From assembly GCA_934481445.1 (NCBI GenBank), contig CAKSPC010000028.1, positions 1 through 35,576 on the forward strand: a DNA stretch of 35,576 nt, given 5' to 3'. Below the pieces are notes generated by a model, which worked only from the letters and a program-made list of their open reading frames with translations, did not search any database and had not been told where the DNA came from. Of the stretch, positions 31,888-35,576 are shown piece by piece. The translations under genes and the position numbers were made by a program. The DNA comes from an uncultured Oscillospiraceae bacterium. Its GTDB lineage: Bacteria > Bacillota > Clostridia > Oscillospirales > Ruminococcaceae. The first letter of the stretch is position 1; each line of letters begins with the position of its first letter.

Positions 31888-33021
31888 ATGATAAAAGCAT
31901 CAAAAATAATTTTTCGGGCAGCCTGCGCCGCAGCTTCGGTGCTGACCGCCGTTGTCGGGTATTATTATGCCGCGCTCCCCGTTGATTTAAGCGCGGACTG
32001 CGATTCCGTTTTTATGCAGGGGGGATTTTCCGCAGCGGTCATCCGCCCGACGGAAAGCGGCCACGCATATTACCTCGGCGCGATACCTATAAAGAAAGCG
32101 GAGATAACCCCCACCGAGAGACCGCTGCTTATCCCCTGCGGAACTCCTTTCGGAATTAAAATCCGCTCCGAGGGTGTGATGGTTGTTTCTGTCGGAAGCA
32201 ATTCCTCCGCCGCCAAAAGCGGGATAAAACAGGGCGATGTCATAACCTCGGTGAACGGCACGGAGGTTTATACCAACGAAGAAATAAGCCGCGCCGTGCA
32301 GCTTTCCGACGGAAATGCGCAGGTGGTGCTGAAACGCGGCGACAGCAAGATATGCCTTTCCGTCCCGACGGAACAGAACGGCGACGGAACGCTTAAAATA
32401 GGCGCATGGGTCCGCGACAGCGCAGCGGGTATCGGCACGATGACATGGTACGACCCCGCAACGGGATTATTCGGCGGGCTGGGTCATGCGGTAAGCGACG
32501 TCACCACGGGGCAGTGCGTGCCGCTGGCGGGCGGAGAGATAAACGCCGCTGAGATCAACGGCGTTGTAAAGGGTATCTGCGGCGAAGCGGGGGAGCTTTG
32601 CGGAAGCTTTATCCCCGATAAAAAAACTGGCACTCTGCTTGCCAACACGGAAGTCGGCGTTTTCGGCACGACCGGCGAGCCGATAAACGGCGAAGCTATC
32701 CCCATGGCGTTCAGGCAGGAAGTGGAATGCGGAAGCGCAGTCATACTCTCCACCATAGACGGCGGCGGAGTGCACGAATACGACATCGAAATAGAGCGCA
32801 TAAACCTGCTGGATATGACAGGCTCGAAAAGTATGGTGATAAAAATAACCGACCCGGAGCTTATCGAAAAAACAGGCGGCATAGTCCGCGGCATGAGCGG
32901 CAGCCCCATCATACAGAATGGTCGTCTTGTCGGGGCGGTGACCCATGTGCTGATAAACGACCCGACCCGCGGCTACGCCGTTTTTGCGGAAAGCATGGCG
33001 GAGCAGCTTTTACAGCAGTGA
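31888..33021 (+). CDS. spoIVB: SpoIVB serine peptidase (sporulation)
   Basis: A 377-residue protease. An N-terminal membrane/signal helix (about 5-28) is followed by a PDZ domain (about 90-160: GVMVVSVGSNSSAAKSGIKQ, GDVITSVNGTEVYTNEEI). The SpoIVB S55 domain has the histidine in GGLGHAVSD, an Asp in ITDPEL and the catalytic serine in GMSGSPIIQNGRLVGAVTHV, matching the family exactly. SpoIVB is made in the forespore, crosses into the intermembrane space and cuts SpoIVFA to trigger pro-sigma-K processing. I prefer the ATG at 31888 because the helix starts right after it; in-frame ATG 31864 and TTG 31801 are possible. The usual recN neighbour is absent. The 3' end overlaps the converging clp gene by 12 bp. 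Confidence 0.95.
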   Translation: MIKASKIIFRAACAAASVLTAVVGYYYAALPVDLSADCDSVFMQGGFSAAVIRPTESGHAYYLGAIPIKKAEITPTERPLLIPCGTPFGIKIRSEGVMVVSVGSNSSAAKSGIKQGDVITSVNGTEVYTNEEISRAVQLSDGNAQVVLKRGDSKICLSVPTEQNGDGTLKIGAWVRDSAAGIGTMTWYDPATGLFGGLGHAVSDVTTGQCVPLAGGEINAAEINGVVKGICGEAGELCGSFIPDKKTGTLLANTEVGVFGTTGEPINGEAIPMAFRQEVECGSAVILSTIDGGGVHEYDIEIERINLLDMTGSKSMVIKITDPELIEKTGGIVRGMSGSPIIQNGRLVGAVTHVLINDPTRGYAVFAESMAEQLLQQ

Positions 33022-35388
33022 CATCACCCTCACGCCGAACGCCCCGTTTTCCGCCGTGACCTCCGCGCGGCAGTTGTCGGGAAGCTCCCCCGAAATTATT
33101 TTACGCGACAGCATATCCTCTATTTCCGACGTTATTTTTCTGCGCAGCGGCCGCGCGCCCATCTCCTCCGAAGCAGCGCCGGCGCACAGCAGCCTTTCCG
33201 TCCCCTCGGCAAAGGACAGCTCTATCCCCCTTGCCGAGGCGCGCTGTGCGACGTTCCCCAGCATTTTTCGGCAGATATGCTCCATGTTTTCCTCAGAGAG
33301 TTTGTCGAATATCACTACATTATCTATGCGGTTGAGCAGTTCGGGGCGGAACTGCTTTTTCAGTGCCCGCATTATATCCGCGCTGCCGCCCGTGCCTCCG
33401 TTAAATCCCAATGAACGCTTCGAAAGCTCCTCCGCGCCGATGTTTCCCGTCATAATAACCACCGCGTTTCTGAAATCCGCCGTCCTGCCGTCGGAAGCGG
33501 TAAGCTTTCCGTCCTCTAGTATCTGCAAAAGCAGATTGAGCACATCCGGGTGCGCCTTTTCAACTTCATCAAATAGTACCACAGACCACGGCGCACTGCG
33601 CACGCGCTTTATAAGCTGCCCCTCTTCATCATAGCCGATGTATCCCGGGGGCGAGCCTATAAGCTTCGACACGGAATGTTTCTCCATATATTCCGACATA
33701 TCGAAGCGGATAAGCCGCTTCGCGTCGCCATAGACCCCCTCGGCAAGTGCGCGGGAAAGCTCCGTCTTTCCGACGCCCGTCTGCCCGAGAAACAGGAACG
33801 ACCCCACGGGTCTTGACGGGTCGCGCAGCCCCGCGCGGCCGCGCCTTACCGTATCCGCCACCAGCGTCACCGCCTTATCCTGCCCTATCACCCGTTCGCG
33901 GAGCATGTTTTCAAGCGCCGCAAGGCGGTGTCCCTCGTCCTCGGTGAGCCGCGCCGCGGGTATCCCCGTCACCGCCGAAACCGCCTCGGCGACGTCCTCT
34001 TCATCGACGACGGTGCGGCTCATCTCAGCGGTTTTGGAGGAGCGCGCCAGCCTGCCCGCCGCGTCGTAATTTTTATCGCACAGTGCTGCGGAAATGGCGC
34101 TCTCATTCCTGCCGCAGCCGCATCCCCCGGGGTGACCCGTGCGGGCGCGGGCGGCGGCCTCGTCGATGAGGTCTATAGCCTTGTCGGGGAGGTTGCGATC
34201 GGTCATATACCGCTCGGAAAGCTTCACCGCCGCGGACAACGCCCTGTCGGTTATCACCGCGCGGTGATGCTCCTCCAGCTTGCCCCGCAGTCCCGCCAGA
34301 ATACGCAGCGTGCCCGCTTCATCGGGCTGCCCGACGTTTATCGGCTGAAAGCGCCGCTCCAGCGCCCCGTCCTTTTCGATGAACCTGCGGTATTCCTCGG
34401 TAGTTGTCGCGCCGATAAGGCAGATACTCCCGCGGGCGAGAGGCGGTTTCAGTATGCTTGCGGCATCGATGGCTCCCTCAGCGGCGCCGGTGCCGACGAT
34501 CATGTGTATCTCGTCGATAAAAAGAATTATCCCGCTGTTGGAACAGGTTTCATCCAGTACGCCCTTCAGCCGCTCCTCAAAATCCCCGCGGTATTTCGCC
34601 CCCGCCAGCATTGCGGAAAGGTCCAGCGCAAACAGCCGCTTTTCCGCAAGCTCGGGGGGAACATTTCCCGCCGCAACGCGCTGCGCGAAGCCCTCCACAA
34701 CGGCGGTCTTGCCTACCCCTGCTTCCCCGATAAGGCAGGGGTTATTCTTGCTCCTGCGGAGAAGTATCTGAACCATTCGTTCTATCTCCGTGTCGCGGCC
34801 TATCACGGGGTCAAGCTGCCCCGCCCGCGCCGCGGCGGTGAGCTCCCTGCCGTATTTAGTGAGCATGGGGAGATCCTGCTGACACTTTCGGCGCTTTTCA
34901 TCCTGCTGTCTGCTTTCGGGCTGCTCAAAGCTGGGTTCAACGTAACTGCGCATGGAAGCTTCGTTGTAAAGCTTCGCGATGACCCCCGCGCCGTATTCCA
35001 CGATGACGGCATAGGCGGTGCACTCCCTGTCCAGCAAAATAGACATCAGCAGGTGCTCCGTGCCGACCGTTGCATCGCCGCGGGAGGAAGCAATATTCCG
35101 CGCACTTACCAGAAGCTTTTTAAGCCGCGGGGAAAAATCCCTGTCGGTAAGCTGCACGCTCCTGCCGACGCCCGTGCGCGCCTTTATTTTAAGCAGCAGG
35201 TCGCGGAAGCGTATCTGCTGCCGCGCCAGGAGCACCCCCGCCGAGCTGCCCGCGTTTTTCGCCAGCGCACAGAGCAGGTGCTCACTGCCAATGTAGGTAT
35301 GCCCCATCTGCCCCGCAATCAGTATTGAAGAATTGACCGCCTCCGAAGCCTCACCCGAGAAGCCCGGTATACTGCCCGATGAATTCAT
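33010..35388 (-). CDS. clpC: ClpC-type AAA+ ATPase
   Basis: 792 residues. A Clp N-domain (two repeats, HTYIGSEHLLCAL and DATVGTEHLLMSI) is followed by the first AAA+ module with Walker A GEAGVGKT (221-228), Walker B ILFIDEIH and YRGDFEERLKGVL. A short middle region is followed by the second module with Walker A GQTGVGKT (535-542), VVLFDEVEKAHPDV and FRPELLNRID. An SLGF loop after the second Walker B matches the ClpP-docking tripeptide, so it should feed substrates to ClpP. The middle domain (about 415-460) is shortened and includes a Gly/Cys patch (GHPGGCGCGR), leaving only a trace of the UVR helix pair. ATG 35388 follows GAGGTG; GTG 35397 is an alternative. No ctsR, mcsA or mcsB is adjacent. 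Confidence 0.93.
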   Translation of the reverse strand: MNSSGSIPGFSGEASEAVNSSILIAGQMGHTYIGSEHLLCALAKNAGSSAGVLLARQQIRFRDLLLKIKARTGVGRSVQLTDRDFSPRLKKLLVSARNIASSRGDATVGTEHLLMSILLDRECTAYAVIVEYGAGVIAKLYNEASMRSYVEPSFEQPESRQQDEKRRKCQQDLPMLTKYGRELTAAARAGQLDPVIGRDTEIERMVQILLRRSKNNPCLIGEAGVGKTAVVEGFAQRVAAGNVPPELAEKRLFALDLSAMLAGAKYRGDFEERLKGVLDETCSNSGIILFIDEIHMIVGTGAAEGAIDAASILKPPLARGSICLIGATTTEEYRRFIEKDGALERRFQPINVGQPDEAGTLRILAGLRGKLEEHHRAVITDRALSAAVKLSERYMTDRNLPDKAIDLIDEAAARARTGHPGGCGCGRNESAISAALCDKNYDAAGRLARSSKTAEMSRTVVDEEDVAEAVSAVTGIPAARLTEDEGHRLAALENMLRERVIGQDKAVTLVADTVRRGRAGLRDPSRPVGSFLFLGQTGVGKTELSRALAEGVYGDAKRLIRFDMSEYMEKHSVSKLIGSPPGYIGYDEEGQLIKRVRSAPWSVVLFDEVEKAHPDVLNLLLQILEDGKLTASDGRTADFRNAVVIMTGNIGAEELSKRSLGFNGGTGGSADIMRALKKQFRPELLNRIDNVVIFDKLSEENMEHICRKMLGNVAQRASARGIELSFAEGTERLLCAGAASEEMGARPLRRKITSEIEDMLSRKIISGELPDNCRAEVTAENGAFGVRVMSLL

Positions 35389-35423
35389 GTTATACACCTC
35401 GCTTGAAATATCTGGATATCAAT

Positions 35424-35429
35424 ATTATA
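35424..35429 (-). promoter_or_regulatory. Putative -10 box of the clpC-like gene
   Basis: TATAAT on the minus strand about 35 nt before the start codon. No good -35 hexamer lies 16-18 nt upstream, so an activator or alternative factor may be needed. The dispersed repeat starts about 25 nt further upstream. Confidence 0.45.
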
Positions 35430-35453
35430 GGCAGAGGTTCGTGTTTTATTCTG

Positions 35454-35576
35454 GGAACCTCTAAAAACCGGTTTGAAAAGGGAAAATGGGTAGAGTGCGC
35501 CGAATGCGAGGAAAGCCGACGAAGTAAGGCTGTATGCCTTACGAGGAGGTTTGACGAAGCAGGCGGTGTGCTATAC
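35454..35576 (+). repeat. Dispersed repeat (copy B, cut by window edge)
   Basis: It starts GGAACCTCTAAAAACCG, the same terminal sequence as copy A, and continues with the shared internal blocks GTGCGCCG, GGAAAGCCGACGAAGTAAGG, ATGCCTTA, GGTTTGACGA and GGCGGTGTGCTATAC in the same order. It lies in the opposite genomic orientation to copy A. The 3' terminal repeat lies beyond the window. Confidence 0.8.

Noticed and set aside
1..35576. CRISPR arrays, transposases, prophage or plasmid genes
   Set aside because: No regularly spaced short repeats and no transposase, integrase or phage structural motifs were seen. The only repeats are the two MITE-like copies and the galE tail.

Overview
This looks like chromosomal sequence from a spore-forming, anaerobic, fairly GC-rich Clostridia, most like Ruminococcus and its relatives in the Oscillospirales. 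The grounds are the sporulation protease SpoIVB, Firmicutes-type GdpP and RNase J, an AAA+ ClpC-type chaperone, a ferredoxin-linked 2-oxoacid oxidoreductase, acetate kinase, a surface beta-mannanase, a glucose-family PTS permease and near-consensus sigma-A promoters (TTGACA, 17-18 nt, TATAAT). No phage, transposase, CRISPR array, tRNA or rRNA gene was found. The window is mostly core chromosome with a few unusual non-coding parts.

Layout. 1-1.6 kb: 3'-truncated mgtE (minus) behind a consensus promoter and a long structured leader. 1.7-2.9 kb: a short remnant of a second galE, then intact galE. 3.0-5.9 kb: a PTS EIICBA permease whose Shine-Dalgarno lies inside an inverted repeat, and a TetR regulator. 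6.0-9.4 kb: an aldo/keto reductase, a GH5 mannanase lipoprotein and a membrane diguanylate cyclase. 9.6-15.8 kb: ackA (minus) diverging from a plus-strand group tmcAL, a DUF4380-like gene, murL-like and murD2-like. 16.0-20.7 kb (minus): a YdcF/ElyC-type protein, a four-subunit 2-oxoacid:ferredoxin oxidoreductase, a P-loop ATPase and a zinc-ribbon membrane protein. 20.9-31.0 kb (minus): a housekeeping run reading rnj, gdpP, rplI, dnaB, tilS, then hpt (own promoter), ftsH and a GNAT gene. 31.0-31.75 kb: a gene-free stretch with a dispersed repeat and a candidate structured RNA. 31.7-35.4 kb: a small ORF and spoIVB (plus), converging on and overlapping a clpC-like gene (minus). A second copy of the dispersed repeat runs off the right end.

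How it works together. The mannanase, PTS permease, GalE and acetate kinase suit a polysaccharide-fermenting gut or rumen lifestyle. The oxidoreductase links branched-chain or other 2-oxoacids to ferredoxin. The most interesting enzymatic content is the murL/murD2 pair. It predicts that UDP-MurNAc-L-Ala first receives L-Glu, which is then epimerised on the nucleotide precursor, instead of using free D-Glu made by MurI. The most interesting non-coding content is the structured locus near 31.3-31.65 kb, the roughly 150-bp repeat family with terminal inverted repeats, and the mgtE and PTS leaders.
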